Shown here piece after piece: positions 12,024 through 24,014 of a stretch of DNA of 64,000 nucleotides (position 1 is its first letter; every line of letters begins with the position of its first letter). The stretch is from Muscardinus avellanarius. Its lineage: Eukaryota; Chordata; Mammalia; Rodentia; Gliridae. A program made the translations under genes and the position numbers. Below the pieces are notes generated by a model. The model ran no database searches, had not been told where the DNA came from, and worked only from the letters and a program-made list of their open reading frames with translations. The DNA lies in the NCBI GenBank assembly GCA_963383645.1, contig OY726557.1, positions 151,398,860 through 151,462,859 of the forward strand, read 5' to 3'.

Positions 12024-12300
12024 CTATTTTATATTATTTTTATTTAGAAACAGGGTCTCTTAAGCCAGGGCAGCTGGCTTCAAACCTGTGCGATCTCCTG
12101 TCTCCGCCTCCCAAGCGCAGGGATTACAAGCGTGCGCCACCACGCCCAGCTCACCCATTTTTTTATTCTTTATTTTGAAACAGGGTCTTATTAAGTTGCA
12201 GAGGGTCTCACTATGTAGCTGAGGCTGTCCTTAAACCCTTGATGCTCCTGTCTCAGCCTCCCAAGTACTGGGATTATAAGCATGCACCACATGCCCAGCA
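12024..12300 (-). mobile_element. Two B1-half SINEs
   Basis: 12024-12150 resembles a type 1 B1 half (AAGCCAGGGCAGCTGGCTTC); 12157-12300 type 4. Confidence 0.75.
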
Positions 12301-12512
12301 CCAGCATGCTATTTAAAACTTGTGAATTATTTCTGCAATAATTTTGGACCACAATTGATAATGGGTAATTGAAACAGCCAAAAGCAAAATCATGGCTAAA
12401 GGAGACTACCATAGTAGCCCAACATTACACCATAATGCCTACATCATTCATCTCATTTCATCCCATCACATAAGCACTCTCACCACACATCATCACACGG
12501 AAGTGATGAGAG

Positions 12513-12640
12513 AAGCCAGGTATGGTGGCACACACCTGTAATCTTAGCACTTGGGAGGCTGAGACAGAGACAGAAGGATTGCAGGTTCAAGGCATCCTCT
12601 GCTACTTAGCAAGCAGACTCTGTGTTCAATCTTCTCAGTA
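12513..12640 (+). mobile_element. SINE B1 half
   Basis: AGCCAGGTATGGTGGCACAC; ID half mostly lost. Confidence 0.7.
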
Positions 12641-12796
12641 CAAGGAGGGGAAAGAAGAACCACATTTGCCTTATATTTATTACTCAAAATTATTCAGCCA
12701 TGCTCCAGGCATAATCTGAATCTTTTTAATCATTTAATAACCATCTTTTGAATGACTTCAGTTGGCAATTAATCCAACAAAATTGCTAAAATCAGA

Positions 12797-13013
12797 GCCA
12801 GGTGTGGTGGCGTACGCTTGTAATCCCAGCAGTTGGGAGGCTAAAACAGGAGGATTGCAGTTCGAGGACAGCCTCAGCTACTTGGTGAGGCCGTTTGCAA
12901 CTCAGTGAGACCCTGTTTCAAAATAAAGAATCAAAAATAGGGCTGGGGGTGTTGCTCAGAGGTAGAATGCCCCTGGGTTCCATCTCCAGTACCACCACCC
13001 CCCCCAAAAAAAA
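12797..13013 (+). mobile_element. SINE, types 3/4 mixture
   Basis: GAGCCAGGTGTGGTGGCGTAC, GGCTGGGGGTGTTGCTCAG. Target duplication AAAATTGCTAAAATCA / AAAATTGCTGAAATCA. Confidence 0.85.
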
Positions 13014-13726
13014 TTGCTGAAATCAAAGTGTAAACTATAGAATGCTACAATGTTAGAACTAGAAGGAAATCTAGAGACCCTTTGACCAACTGTTTCATTT
13101 TATGAGAAAATGAATAGACATTTAACTAAGTGCTTGCAATGGGGCCTATAGTACACATTTTCTGACTCAGAGTAATACAGCTTCCCTTAAGCAAAATTCA
13201 AACTGGCCTCTCAAATCAAAGCACGTGTCTACAGAAACCAGAGTGTCACTGTAGGGGTGGTCACTGCCTTCCTGCCACCTGCCCAACAACTGTTAACACC
13301 AAGGTTGCTGGCAGATGCCTCTTCAATTGCTTTGATGCCAGTGACTCAGAGGTTGATAAACAACTCACAGCAAAGCCATTTGATTAACATCTTAGAGCTA
13401 GCCCTTCATTAGTCAGGTGAGAAATGCTTACTAAAGACTATATGTGAATGAGATAGAATGCAATCAGCAAAAAAGAAAGTGTGCCAGAAATTCCTTCACA
13501 GAGAAGTGAAAGGATCTCTTCATTCAGACGCCCAGCGCTTGGTATTTACTGTCAATTACTGTTTCTATGTTGCTCTCTTAGTTAAGGGAGAAATATCCAA
13601 CAATTGAGACCTTTTGTGTTTAGTCCTAGACACAAAGCTATGTTCAGTAAAGTTGCCTGACCTCAGTTAAGTGGACAGAGACACACCGTTTCCAGGCTGA
13701 GTGCTTTTCTTGACCATGTAGCCCAA

Positions 13727-13850
13727 TCATCTCTCCATCAATAGATGACAGAATTAAGACTCATGATGGTCACACAATCACGCTTGAGATCATGACAGAA
13801 ATGAAGGAGAGAGGCACAACTAGAATTCAAGTCTCCAACAATCAGTTCGT
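13727..13850 (-). mobile_element. Probable MIR fragment
   Basis: Antisense MIR-like order: GATGACAGAATTAAGACTC, GTCACACAATC, AGAATTCAAGTCTCC. Confidence 0.45.
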
Positions 13851-14069
13851 GTGTGATGACAACAGTGGCAACGTGTTAAAATAGCAAAGTCACAGGGGAA
13901 ATACAACTATGATCTCTGAAATGCCACTAAGAATGTCTTTAACTACTGTGGGTTTTTACTGCATTGTTTGTTATCCAGTATAACCTAGCCTGCTCTAATA
14001 CAGCAAACAGAAAAGTGCTGCTGGTATGACATTTCAATTCAGATATACCTGTTTAAGACATGAGGGCAC

Positions 14070-14268
14070 GTAGCCGAGCATGGTGGTGCACACTTGTAAT
14101 CCCTGCGCTTGGGAGGCAGAGACAGGAGGATCGTGCAGGTTCGAAGCCAGCTGTGCTGGCATAAGAGACCCTGTTTCCAAATAAAATATAAAAAATAGGT
14201 CTGGGAGTGTAACCCAGAGGCAGAAGGGTTCCATCCCCAATACCACCACACACACATACACAAAAAAG
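14070..14268 (+). mobile_element. SINE type 1 variant
   Basis: Short middle CCAGCTGTGCTGGCATAAG but an ordinary GGTTCCATCCCC tail. Target duplication AAGACATGAGGGCAC / AAGACATGAGAGCAC. Confidence 0.9.
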
Positions 14269-14315
14269 ACATGAGAGCACTATCTGAAGAATCTTTATTA
14301 AAAGGTTCTAAAATC

Positions 14316-14503
14316 GTGCTGGGCGTGGTGGCGCACGCTTGTAATCCCCGCGCTTGGGAGGCAGAGACAGGAGGATCACGCAGGTTCGAAGCCAGCTGCG
14401 AGCGCTGGCTTAGGAGACCCTGTTTCCAAATAAAAATGTAAAAATAGGTCTGGGAGTGTAGCCCAGAAGTAGAAGGGCTTCCAGGAATCCCAGTACCACC
14501 AAA
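14316..14503 (+). mobile_element. SINE type 1
   Basis: CTTCCAGGAATCCCAG tail; target duplication AAAAGGTTCTAAA on both sides. Confidence 0.9.
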
Positions 14504-14527
14504 AAGGTTCTAAAGTCTTCACAAATA

Positions 14528-14742
14528 GCCAGACGTGGTGGCGCACGCTTGTAATCCCTGCGCTTGGGAGGCTGAGACAGGAGGATCGCACAGGTTCAAA
14601 GCCAGCCTCAGCTACTTAGTGAGGCTCTCAACAACTTAGTGAGACCCTGTTTCCAAATAAAATATAAAATAGGTCTGGGAGTATAGCCCAGGGGTAGAAA
14701 GCCTCTGGGTTCCGCCCCCAGTACCACAAAAAACAAAAAACA
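14528..14742 (+). mobile_element. SINE type 2
   Basis: TCTGGGAGTATAGCCCAGGG and CTGGGTTCCGCCCCCAG; flanks share TCTTCACAAATA / TCTTCACATATA. Confidence 0.85.
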
Positions 14743-14865
14743 ACTCTTCACATATAACACAGAAAAAAATTCTAATTTTTTACATGAACAGACATTTCTC
14801 AAAAGAAGTAATACATAGGGCCAATAAGCATACAAAAAAATGCCATCAGAGAAATACAAATTAAG

Positions 14866-15090
14866 CCAGGCATGGTGGCGCATGCTTGTAATCCCAGCAT
14901 TCGAGAGGCTGAGCCCAGAGGCTCAGGGTTTGCAGACAGCCTCAGCTATTTAGTGAGGCCCTCCATAACTCAGACCCTGTTTCAAAATAAAGAATAAAAA
15001 GTAGGGCAAGGGGTGTATCTTGGAAGTCGAATTCCCCTGGGTTCCATCCCCAGACCCACCAAAAGAAAAAAGAAAAAGAAAAAAAAATAC
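14866..15090 (+). mobile_element. SINE type 3 inserted in old L1
   Basis: CATTCGAGAGG, GGGCAAGGGGTGTATCTTGG and CCCAGACCCACC; TACAAATTAA on both sides. Confidence 0.85.
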
Positions 15091-15109
15091 AAATTAAAAC
15101 CACAAAATA

Positions 15110-15405
15110 GCCTGGCATGGGGGTGCACGCCTATAATCCCAGTACTTGGGAGGCCAGACAGGAAGATCACAGGTTCAAGTTCAGCCACAGTGACTTAGCA
15201 AGACCTTCAGCAACTTAGCAAGACCTTGTTTAAAATAAAAATTAAAGACTGGTGGTATATCTTAGAGGTAGAATGCCCCTGGTTCAATCTCCAGTAACAA
15301 AAAAACAAAACATACACAGGAAAGAGCTGAACTGTAGATAATTGGTACAAAGTACTTGCCTACTATGTGTGAAATCCTGGATTTAGTTCCTAGTACAATT
15401 TTGAA
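15110..15405 (+). mobile_element. SINE type 4 then ID element
   Basis: 15110-15305 dimer; 15318-15400 standalone ID (GTACTTGCCTACTATG-like start, CTAGTACAATTT end). Both sit in the old L1. Confidence 0.75.
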
Positions 15406-15828
15406 AGGGGGACAAGAAACTGCAACTTTTGTACATTGCTGGGATGTAAAATAGTATAATCACTGTGGGAAACAGTTTGATAGTTGCTTTTAAAAAAACT
15501 AAACATAAAAGTATACCACATGATCCAGCAATCCCATTTCTAAATAAACACCCAAAAGAACTGAAAGCAGGAACTCAAACAGATATGTGTACATCAATGT
15601 TCATAGAAGAATTATTTATAATATGCAAAGGTAGAAAAGGTTCATCAATAAATGAATGGATGAACAAAATGTGGCATATACATGTAATGGAATTCAGGCA
15701 TAAAAAAAGAATAACGGTCTATTAAATAAAAGGAAAAATATTAGGTACCTAGAATAGAAAAATTAATAGAGACAGAAAGTAGGGGAAATTACCAGGGAAA
15801 GAGAAATTATTATTTAATAAAATGCAAG

Positions 15829-16241
15829 CTGGGCGTGGTGGCGCACACTTGTACTCCCAGCATTTGGGAGGCTGAGACCAGAGGATCCCAGTTCGTGGGC
15901 AGCCTCAGCTACTTAGTGAGACCCTCTGCGACTTAGTGAGACCTTGCTTCAAAATAAAGAATAGAAGAATGGGGCAGGGGGTGTAGCTTGCAGGTCGAAT
16001 GCCCCTTGGTTCCATCCCCAGACCCGCAAAAAAAAATAATAAAAATAAAAACAAAGCTGGACGTGGTGGCACACGCTTGTAATCCCCGCGCTTGGGAGGC
16101 AGAGACAGGAGGATCACACAGGTACGAAGCCAGCCGCGAGCGCTGGCTTAGGAGACCCTGTTTCCAAATAAAAATGTAAAAAATAGGTTTGGGAGTGTAG
16201 CCCAGAGGTAGAAGGGCTTCCAGGAACCCCAGTACCACAAA

Positions 16242-16296
<55 letters not shown>
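15829..16296 (+). mobile_element. SINE type 3 with SINE type 1 in its A-tail, then AAAT repeat
   Basis: Type 3 15829-16052; type 1 16055-16239; AAAT repeat 16240-16296. The flank AAAATGCA is present before the first and after the last, so the pair shares one target duplication. Confidence 0.85.
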
Positions 16297-16401
16297 AAAA
16301 ATGCAGTTTCTATTCGGGTATGAATAAGTTCTAGGGATGGATATTGGTAATGCTTCTGTAACAAGGTCAATGTAATTTATTGCCACTGAGTTGGAAACTT
16401 T

Positions 16402-16600
16402 GTTTTGTTTTTACAATACTAGGGACTGAACCCAGGGGCACTCTACCTCCAAGCTACATTCCCAGCCCAATTTTTGTATTCTTTATTTTGAAACAGGGTC
16501 TAAATTGTGAAAGGCCTCAATAAGCAGCTGAAGCTGGCCGTGAACTTGCCATCCCCCTGGCTCACCTCCCAAGTACTGGGATCACTACTATACATACTCA
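16402..16600 (-). mobile_element. SINE type 4 inserted in old L1
   Basis: Antisense ID then B1; CTGAGTTGGAAACTTTG / CTGAGTTGAAAACTTTA on the two sides. Confidence 0.85.
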
Positions 16601-16654
16601 GCTGAGTTGAAAACTTTAAAATTACAAACTTCGCCAGGTGCCCAAGGCTGACTG

Positions 16655-16700
16655 ATACATACATACATACATACATACATACATACATACATACATACAT
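16655..16700. repeat. CATA repeat
   Basis: About 11 CATA units. Confidence 0.95.
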
Positions 16701-17228
16701 AATTTTTTAAATAAAAAAGGTAGTTAAAATGCATGCTACATGTTTCTTTTGCATTTACAGCCTAAGCCTTGTAAAAAAAAATTTTTTCTATATATGCTAC
16801 TGAACCATATCTTCAATACTGTCTTCTAAGAGTTACAACCAGACTGTATTAAAAATTATTACTGTTTGTAACTTAGTAGGTACTGGAAATATTGAAAGAA
16901 AATCAAGATTGCTATGCAACTTCTGCTGACTTCATATATCTATTCAATTCTGCTAGAAGATCTGGACTTTGGCAGCTACAAACAGGTAAGGCAGGAGAAA
17001 TTCCTAATGAGCTGAGGCAGAGCCATAAACAATGAGACCTAGCCACAGAACTAGAATGGCAAGCAGACCTGTTCTGTGAATAGTAGATAATGAGATACAC
17101 ATCCGCTAAGTAAAGCTCACTCTTAATCTGAATTGACTCTTAAAATAATGATACAAATCAAAGTAGAATATAAAACTCTGCAGGGTGAAAGATTACACTC
17201 CTATACAATCATTAAAATTAAGTAAGCA

Positions 17229-17300
17229 GGGCTAAGGTGTTTTGCTCAGTGGCAAAACACATGTCTAGCAAAGGTGAGATCTTATGGGGAGGGGTATCAA
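17229..17300 (+). mobile_element. ID-like fragment
   Basis: TTTTGCTCAGTGGCAAAACAC, TGTCTAGCAAAGGTGAG. Confidence 0.5.
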
Positions 17301-17513
17301 GTAAATATCTCCTACATGGCATGCTAAACCCTCAAGAGTGCCAAAGACTATGTGCACTTAGAAAAGAATGTCTGATAATCTCACCAACGTAAAGTGAATT
17401 TTTGCCACCCTGGTTACAACACTGCAGAAGAAACATTATTTGTTTAAAAGTATTTTCATAAGGAAATGTAGAAAAACAACAACAAAGAAATTTAAATGTA
17501 TAAGAATTTGTCA

Positions 17514-17705
17514 TGCCCAGTGTGGTAGCACAAACTTGTAACCCAACACTTGGGAGGCTGAGACAGAAGGAGCCAGTCTCAGCAACTTAGTGAGATACTC
17601 AGCAACTTATCAAAGCTCTCTTTCAAAATAGAAAATAAAAAGGGATGGAGGTGTAGCTAAGAGGTAGAACACACCTGGGTACAATCCCCAGAAACAATCC
17701 CCACC
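17514..17705 (+). mobile_element. SINE type 4
   Basis: CCCAGTGTGGTAGCACAAAC, GGATGGAGGTGTAGCTAAG. Confidence 0.8.
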
Positions 17706-17989
17706 TATAGAGTTTCAATACTATTCTTTTACTTGAGGTGAATGCAGGGAAGGGGTGGGGGAAACTAAAGGAGTCACACCTAAACCAAGGTTGTTTTAAT
17801 TGTAGGTCTTCCTTTTTCAGTTCTTATCTAATAGAAAAGATTTTCCAGAGAGATAAACCGAACCCAAACCTATTTTCCTTTTGCAGAAAAAAGGCTGTCA
17901 TAAATATTTAGTTATTTCAGATTTCAAACCAATGATTTTCTTAGGCTCTTCTAAAGTCCAAAATCCACATATTTATAGACAGATCAGTT

Positions 17990-18070
17990 CTCAGGAGGCT
18001 GAGACAGGAGGATTGCAGGTTCAAGAACAGCTTCAGCAACTTAGGCCCTCAGCAACTTAGGCTCTGTTTT
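17990..18070 (+). mobile_element. B1 fragment
   Basis: TCAGGAGGCTGAGACAGGAGG then a TTCAAGAACAGCTTCAGC stretch. Confidence 0.6.
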
Positions 18071-18299
18071 TATTTGCTGCTTAGAAATCAAAGCTGCAAA
18101 CTCTCTTCCAAGTCACAAAAAAACCAAGTTTCCCAAGTTTAAGCATGTTCTATTAATTTCACGTTATGAAATAATTTAAAACAGAGTAAAAGCATTCAAA
18201 ATTCTTACGTTCCAATACAGACCATACTGCACTAATTATTTTACGTAACTAAAGATGGTTGTAAAGTTAGTACAGACTTAGAAAATTCAAAGATGGTTA

Positions 18300-18510
18300 C
18301 AAGCATGGTCTTTGGTGCCAGGTGACAGATGGAATCCTGAGTGTGCCAAATAGCTATATGATTTTGGTTGCATTATAACCTAGTGTCCTCATCAACAAAA
18401 TGAAAATTCACTCAGTTATTCCACATAAAAAAAAAAAAACCTTAACACCAGTGCTTGGCATAGCCTAAGCACTCAATAAATGCTGGTCATTAATGTTATT
18501 GATGTTTCAG
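18300..18510 (+). mobile_element. MIR
   Basis: tRNA-like start, core, CTCATCAACAAAATGAAAAT and end GTGCTTGGCATAG..CACTCAATAAATGCTGG, interrupted by an A-run. Confidence 0.8.
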
Positions 18511-19026
18511 AAAAAAATCATGTACTTGGAATTTACCTAAAATATAGTAAAAGACAATCAAAAGTACAAGTTCAGAAAAGAGGTAACCACAGAACCTCAA
18601 TTCTCTGTAGTATAAGCCAGACCACAGTTAGATCATATGAGCTGTAAGAAATACCTACCCCAATTTCAGGGTTAAAATGTGACTTAAGCAAGAACATTAC
18701 AGATACATGATTTAATTAATTGAACTAATTCTTGAAGAAACTAAGGTGACTAACTGAATTTTAAGTGACATCATAAGTACCTGGGCCAGGTAGGAGACCA
18801 TCTCTTCTATTCTTTGACAAACAATGGCTTAATAACCACTTCTGTCCCAGAAGACTCCAAAATACAGAGACCAAAACACGGATCATGTAGAAAAGACCAA
18901 AAGAACGAAATGAGTGGGCAAAGGGGTAGAAAAAATAGAAATACAGATAAGGGAGCCTGGGTCAGAGAGCAAGAATCCTGAAAATATTTAATATTATTAA
19001 TCTTGTCCATCAAATGAAGACCTGTG

Positions 19027-19198
19027 CCAGGCATTGTGGTGCCTGTTTGTAATCCCTGCGCTTGGGAGGCAGAGACAGGAGGATCGCGCAGGTTCGAAGC
19101 CAGCTTCACTGGCTTAAGAGACCCTGTTTCCAAACAAAAATATAAAATAGGTCTGGGAGTGTAGCCCGGAGGTAGAAGGGTTTCCAGGAACCCCAGTA

Positions 19199-19248
<50 letters not shown>
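19027..19248 (+). mobile_element. SINE type 1 ending in a CA repeat
   Basis: TTTCCAGGAACCCCAG tail running into about 25 CA units. Perfect 15-bp target duplication AAATGAAGACCTGTG (19012-19026 and 19249-19263). Confidence 0.95.
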
Positions 19249-19251
<3 letters not shown>

Positions 19252-19547
19252 TGAAGACCTGTGAGGGTATGTTTAGATTTTGAACAGTTTAAACTAATGG
19301 GCTTAAAATTAGTCAGCATTTTATAATCTCAGGCTTCACAGATAGCTAGTTATTTATACATCCTAATAATCTTTTCTCCTACCTTCATTTTTTTGTGTTT
19401 AGTTTATACAAGCTTAAGTTAACAAGGATGAAGACCTAAATGATTTATTTATTATATGACAAGTTGGTTAATATTAAAATGGACACTTCTTTCCACACTT
19501 GGTAACAGTTTCTATGGGGAAGGGCCAAAGGTGAGCTTATATATAAA

Positions 19548-19552
<5 letters not shown>

Positions 19553-19578
<26 letters not shown>

Positions 19579-19758
19579 GGTGGTACTGGGGTTCCTGGAA
19601 ACCCTTCTACCTCCGAGCTACACTCCCAGACCTATTTTTATATATTTTTATTTGGAAACAGGGTCTCTTAAACCAGCATGGCTAGCTTCAAACCTATGAG
19701 ATCCTCCTGTCTCCGCCTCCCAAGCGCGGGGATTACAAGCGTGTGCCACCACGCCCGG
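19553..19758 (-). mobile_element. SINE type 1
   Basis: Long T-run, GGTTCCTGGAAACCC, short B1 middle, GCCACCACGCCCGGC. Confidence 0.9.
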
Positions 19759-19854
19759 CAGTCGGATTTCTAACATACTAGAACCCCTTCATGAACCCTT
19801 TAAAGAAATTATCCACATTTAATCTCCCCTCCTCCCTAAAAAGCAATATGCATG

Positions 19855-19930
19855 GGCTGGAAATGTAGCGCAGTGGTAGAACACTTGCCTAGTATGCATG
19901 AGGCCCTGGGTTTGATACCCAGAACAACCA
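19855..19930 (+). mobile_element. Standalone ID element
   Basis: GGCTGGAAATGTAGCGCAG, GTAGAACACTTGCCTAG and GGGTTTGATACCCAG: clear A and B boxes. Confidence 0.85.
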
Positions 19931-20087
19931 TTTAGAGAGAGAAGAAATACTTGCTCATCTACTCACAGCACATATAAGACCAACATGCTCATCTGGGATT
20001 CTGACTGATTACTAGCGAACACCATAGAACTCAGCTGAACGCCAATCATTAAGCAGAGAACTCTATTCTTAGGAAACAGCAGGGTTT

Positions 20088-20160
20088 GGTTCAGTTGGCA
20101 ACACTCCTGGCCTCTGGATCAAGAGGTCGCTGGCTCACATTTCACCTAAGAACTCCAGTT
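20088..20160 (+). repeat. tRNA-like relic
   Basis: A-box-like TGGTTCAGTTGG, an anticodon-stem-like CCTCTGGATCAAGAGG, and a decayed B box GGCTCACATTT. More likely an old tRNA-derived SINE than a tRNA gene; no clean cloverleaf. Confidence 0.35.
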
Positions 20161-20298
20161 TGCACCCCTTGCTAATGATAGTCCCATCAAAACCAAGTAT
20201 CCAGTAAAACTTCAAATCTGGAAACAATACAGGAAAAATCTGTAATAGTAATCCTTCTTTTAAATAAAAAGCTGTACTTAGAAATAGTTAAGGAGACT

Positions 20299-20360
20299 GT
20301 GCATGCGTGCGTGTGTGTGTGTGTGTGTGTTTGCGTGGCATGCGTGCGCGCACACGCACC
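20299..20360. repeat. Alternating purine-pyrimidine tract
   Basis: GTGCATGCGTGCG, a TG run, then CATGCGTGCGCGCACACGC, mostly alternating purine and pyrimidine and partly self-complementary. Confidence 0.85.
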
Positions 20361-20884
20361 AACCGTGGGATAAATGAATTATATCTCATAATGACACTGA
20401 CAAATGTTTTTAAGCACTGCCCTATCTAAAAAATAAAAACACCTGCAATAATAAAAGCAAGCTTTTGGTCTCAATTTTCTATTCGATAATTCAACTTCCT
20501 ATCAGGATGGTGGGCTAAAAATACAGGAAAATTTTATGCAGAAATGAGAGGCCATATCAAATGATTTCATGTAGACAATTCCACAAGCACACAACTCAGA
20601 CAGAGTGGCACCAAGTGATTAACAGCCCTCTACAAAAATAGATAAATAATGTTGCAATACATGAGGCTCTCATTTGAAATACTAGGCTGAATTCCTAAAA
20701 GCAGAAGCTTATTCTGTACTTTAAAAAGTCACCCAAGTAAAGTCAATATGCCACTTTTAAAATTCATATAATAGGTGACTTATTTAAAAATACTTAGGGG
20801 TCCTAAAGTTTCATATGGTAAATTTCCTTAAGTAAAATTACCATTTTTCCGTACTTAAAATTAATGTGAATATTTGACCTTAAG

Positions 20885-21015
20885 ATCAAGGCCCTTCGCA
20901 ACTTAGTGAGACCCTGTTTCAAAATAAAGAATAAAAAATAGGGCAGGGAATAGAGCTCAGAGATCAAATGCCTCTGGGTTCCATCTCCAGACCCCCCCCA
21001 CACACACACACACAC
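20885..21015 (+). mobile_element. SINE type 3, 5'-truncated
   Basis: CTTCGCAACTTAGTGAGACC, GGCAGGGAATAGAGCTCAG, CCAGACCCCCC then AC repeat. Confidence 0.8.
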
Positions 21016-21364
21016 ATTCATAGTAAGAATTGTATAATTTGAATAAATTCTGTACATAGTTGGGAAAAGATTACTAGGATTTCCTTATGTGTATAAAATT
21101 ATAACACAATGATTTTTCACTTTTCATTTAAAACAGGCTGATCTGGAAGCACTATTTCCAGTGTTCAAATGGCTTTAGTTATGGCCCCTTCATCATAGGT
21201 ACAGCCAGGAGGCACCCAGGTCATCTTGTCTCTTCTCAGGCTTACTCACCAATAGTGGGCTGCACTCTACAAATACATCTGCCAATATACACATTTATTT
21301 AGTCATTTTACACATACTTATGCCACTTTAACTTAATCAGGTTCTATAAAAGAAATCATTCTAA

Positions 21365-21545
21365 ACCAGGCATGGTGGTGCATGCCTGCAATCCCATTAT
21401 CAGGAGCCTGAGAAAAAAGGATTGCAGATTCCGGAACAGCCTCAGCAATTCACCCAGATCCTCAGCCATTTAGTAAGACTCTGTTTCAAAATTTTAAAAG
21501 GGCTAGGGGTATAGGGCAGTTAGATTGCCCCTGTACTTCCCCAGC
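21365..21545 (+). mobile_element. SINE type 4
   Basis: AACCAGGCATGGTGGTGC; decayed ID half. Confidence 0.75.
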
Positions 21546-21564
21546 CAAGCAATCATTCCAGTCG

Positions 21565-21790
21565 GGCTAGGCGTGGTGGTACACTCTTGTGACCTCAGTA
21601 CTTGGGATGCTGAGACAGGAGGGTTGCAGGTTCATGGCCAGCCTCATTACTTAGGAGAGGCTCTCATTACCTTAGTGAGACCCCGTTTCCAAATAAAAAA
21701 ATTAAAAAGTAGGGATGGGGTGTAACTCAGAGGTAAAAGGCCCCTGGGGTTCAATTCCAAGTACAACAACAACAACAATAATAAAAAATA
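21565..21790 (+). mobile_element. SINE type 4
   Basis: GGCTAGGCGTGGTGGTAC; tail ACAACAACAACAATAATAA; target duplication ATCATTCCAGT on both sides. Confidence 0.85.
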
Positions 21791-21803
21791 AATCATTCCA
21801 GTT

Positions 21804-21990
21804 TTGTGCAGTGTTACAAGCCCATAATCTCAACAACTGGGGAGGCTGAAGCAAGAAGATCACAAGTTCAAGGCCAACATGGGCAACTTAGCAAGCTGAT
21901 ATTAAAAAAGTGGAGCAGGGGTCCTGTAGCTGTAGCTCAGTGATAGATCAACTCTGGGATCAATCCCCAAAACCATGCCTCCCCCAAAAA
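21804..21990 (+). mobile_element. SINE type 4, old
   Basis: GTGCAGTGTTACAAGCCC, GTAGCTGTAGCTCAGTG. Confidence 0.75.
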
Positions 21991-22379
21991 ATAATTTATC
22001 TTGCTTATCATACACAGAAACAGGAAATTCAATGAGGATACTTCTATTAAGAAAATTATAGTAAATGACTATCAACTAGAATTTGCTATTTTCTTAGTCA
22101 TCATACAAGAGCAGAGCAACATTAAGCCCAAATGAAATCCTCATCAAATTCTAATGGAATATGTGAGTATAACAAAGTAACTTACCCAATTACAAAACTG
22201 ACTTTCAGATAAAACAAGATATCTATGTAATATCTCCTTTAGCACCTATACCATGTGATCTGTTAGTAGCAAGAACCAAAGCTAGGTTACCTTCAACACT
22301 GATGTAATATTCTTACACACTGCCACATACATGTATAAAATAAATGAACTTAAATTTACTGGCTGCAATTGAGGTTTGA

Positions 22380-22500
22380 GCAGGAGTCACGAGTTAGGAT
22401 ACAGCACTGACTAAACACAGTGAAGTTTCTACATCTGTCAAATGGGGACCTAACCAGCTCATGGCTTAATACATGTGTTTGATGATATATATGCCAAACT
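22380..22500 (+). mobile_element. MIR fragment
   Basis: GTTTCTACATCTGTCAAATG with flanking MIR-like sequence. Confidence 0.55.
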
Positions 22501-22715
22501 TAAAAGATTTCAACTATTCAACAACTATTTGACAAGTGGATACATATATCAGGAATATCTGGGGCATTTGTAAACCAGTTCATTTATCCTTACTAGTACT
22601 TTCTTTTAAAAATGTAAGTACTTTAGCCTAATTTAACAAATATTTTACTGATCAAATAAGTACACACTGAGTGAGATATATGGAAAATACAATTTAACCC
22701 GGTTAAACAAAGATT

Positions 22716-22940
22716 TAAATCAGGTGTGGTGATGCATGCCTACAATCCCAGTATCTAGGAGGCTGATACAGTAGAATTGCAGGTTTGAAGCTAGCCTTAG
22801 CAACTTAGTGAGACTGTTTTAAAATAAACATTAAAGGGGTGGGGGAGTAGCTCAGAGGTAATGTGCCCCCAGAGTTCACCCCAGTTCCAAGAAGAGGAGG
22901 AGGAAGGGGGAGATGGAGGCAGAAGAAGAAAAGAGAAGGA
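22716..22940 (+). mobile_element. SINE type 4 with purine-rich tail
   Basis: B1 and ID halves to 22890, then GAGGAGGAAG-type purine run. Confidence 0.8.
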
Positions 22941-23363
22941 AACTGCTCGTGCTTTACTGTGTTAGTAACTTCACCTCTCCAAAGCAGATCCCCATTCTAC
23001 TAAGCAGCTGTCCATAGGGGGGACTAAATGAGATAAGCATAGTAAGACACATACACACAAACAAGTATCCAGAGGGGCTCTCTCTTTAAAGCTGCATTAG
23101 CAAATGTAGCACACAAAATTAACATGCTCAAAATGAAGTTTAACACCCTATTACTAAAGAAAGTTAATATATATATTGTTTTATTAACCACAAGTATTTT
23201 TCTTGAAGTTAAATCATAAATCATGAACCTACTCACAAAATATTAATATTCTTCCATACAACTGAATGAATAAAGCAACTAAACAATCATCAGTAACTTG
23301 ATTATTGTCTATGATGGGCTAAAAACCATTCTAAGCTGTATTTGACAATCCAACAGTCCAAAA

Positions 23364-23750
23364 TTAAAACTGAGTGAGCGAGGTCATACATGCCTGTCAT
23401 CTCAGTACTTGAAGGGCTTTAGACAGGAGGATGGAAGGTTCAGAGCTATCCTCAGCAATTTAGTGACACCCTTGGGAATTTAGCAAGATCCTGTTTGAAA
23501 AATTAAGTATAAGCTGAGTGTGGCGGCACATGCCTGTACGCCTGTAATCCCAATACTTGGGAGGCTGAGATAGGAGGATTGCAGGTTCAAAGCTAGCCTC
23601 AGCAACTCAGCTAGACTCTCAGCAATCTAGTGAGACCCTGTTTCCAAGTAAATAAAACGGGAATATAGCTTGGAGATAGAATGCCCCATGTTCTAACCCC
23701 ATTACTTTCAATCAATTAATCAAATAAGTAAATAAATAAATAAATCTGAT
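23364..23750 (+). mobile_element. B1 half then SINE type 4 with AAAT tail
   Basis: 23364-23512 B1 half; 23513-23705 dimer with GCCTGTAC/GCCTGTAA repeat near the start; AAAT units 23722-23745. Confidence 0.75.
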
Positions 23751-24014
23751 TGTAAAGTAAGAGTCTCCAAAAGATATGGAAACATATGGTATGACATCTG
23801 TAAGTAGCTTTTCTCTAAGAGCTATAAAAAGTCCTTTGAGGAAAGGCGACTGGCCTGTTTTTGTGCTTACAAGAACAAGCCATAAGTTTAAATCTCAAAC
23901 TTAATTATTTTTATAGTTTAATATATTAATGATGTATATTTATATTCTTAAAAATCAGTTTGCATCTTTACCATAATGAAATGTTGAGTCTTTCCGTAGA
24001 AAATCACCCTTCTT

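Larger units (their letters stand above)
14743..16760 (+). mobile_element. Old L1 (L1M-like) 3' part broken by later SINEs
   Basis: ORF2-end sequence (ACATTTCTCAAAAGAAG, AATCCCATTTCTAAATAAAC, AAAATGTGGCATATACATG), then a 3'UTR (GAGACAGAAAGTAGGGG, TTCTAGGGATGGATATTGG, TTTATTGCCACTGAGTTGG). At least six SINEs and a CATA repeat have inserted; the L1 pieces between them stay in register. Confidence 0.85.

Noticed and set aside
18807..19319. 170-residue open frame on the minus strand
   Set aside because: Made of a CA-repeat (poly VC) and the antisense of a type 1 SINE; no protein resemblance outside these.
20088..20160. tRNA gene
   Set aside because: A box is fair but the B box is decayed and no full cloverleaf forms; treated as an old tRNA-derived repeat.
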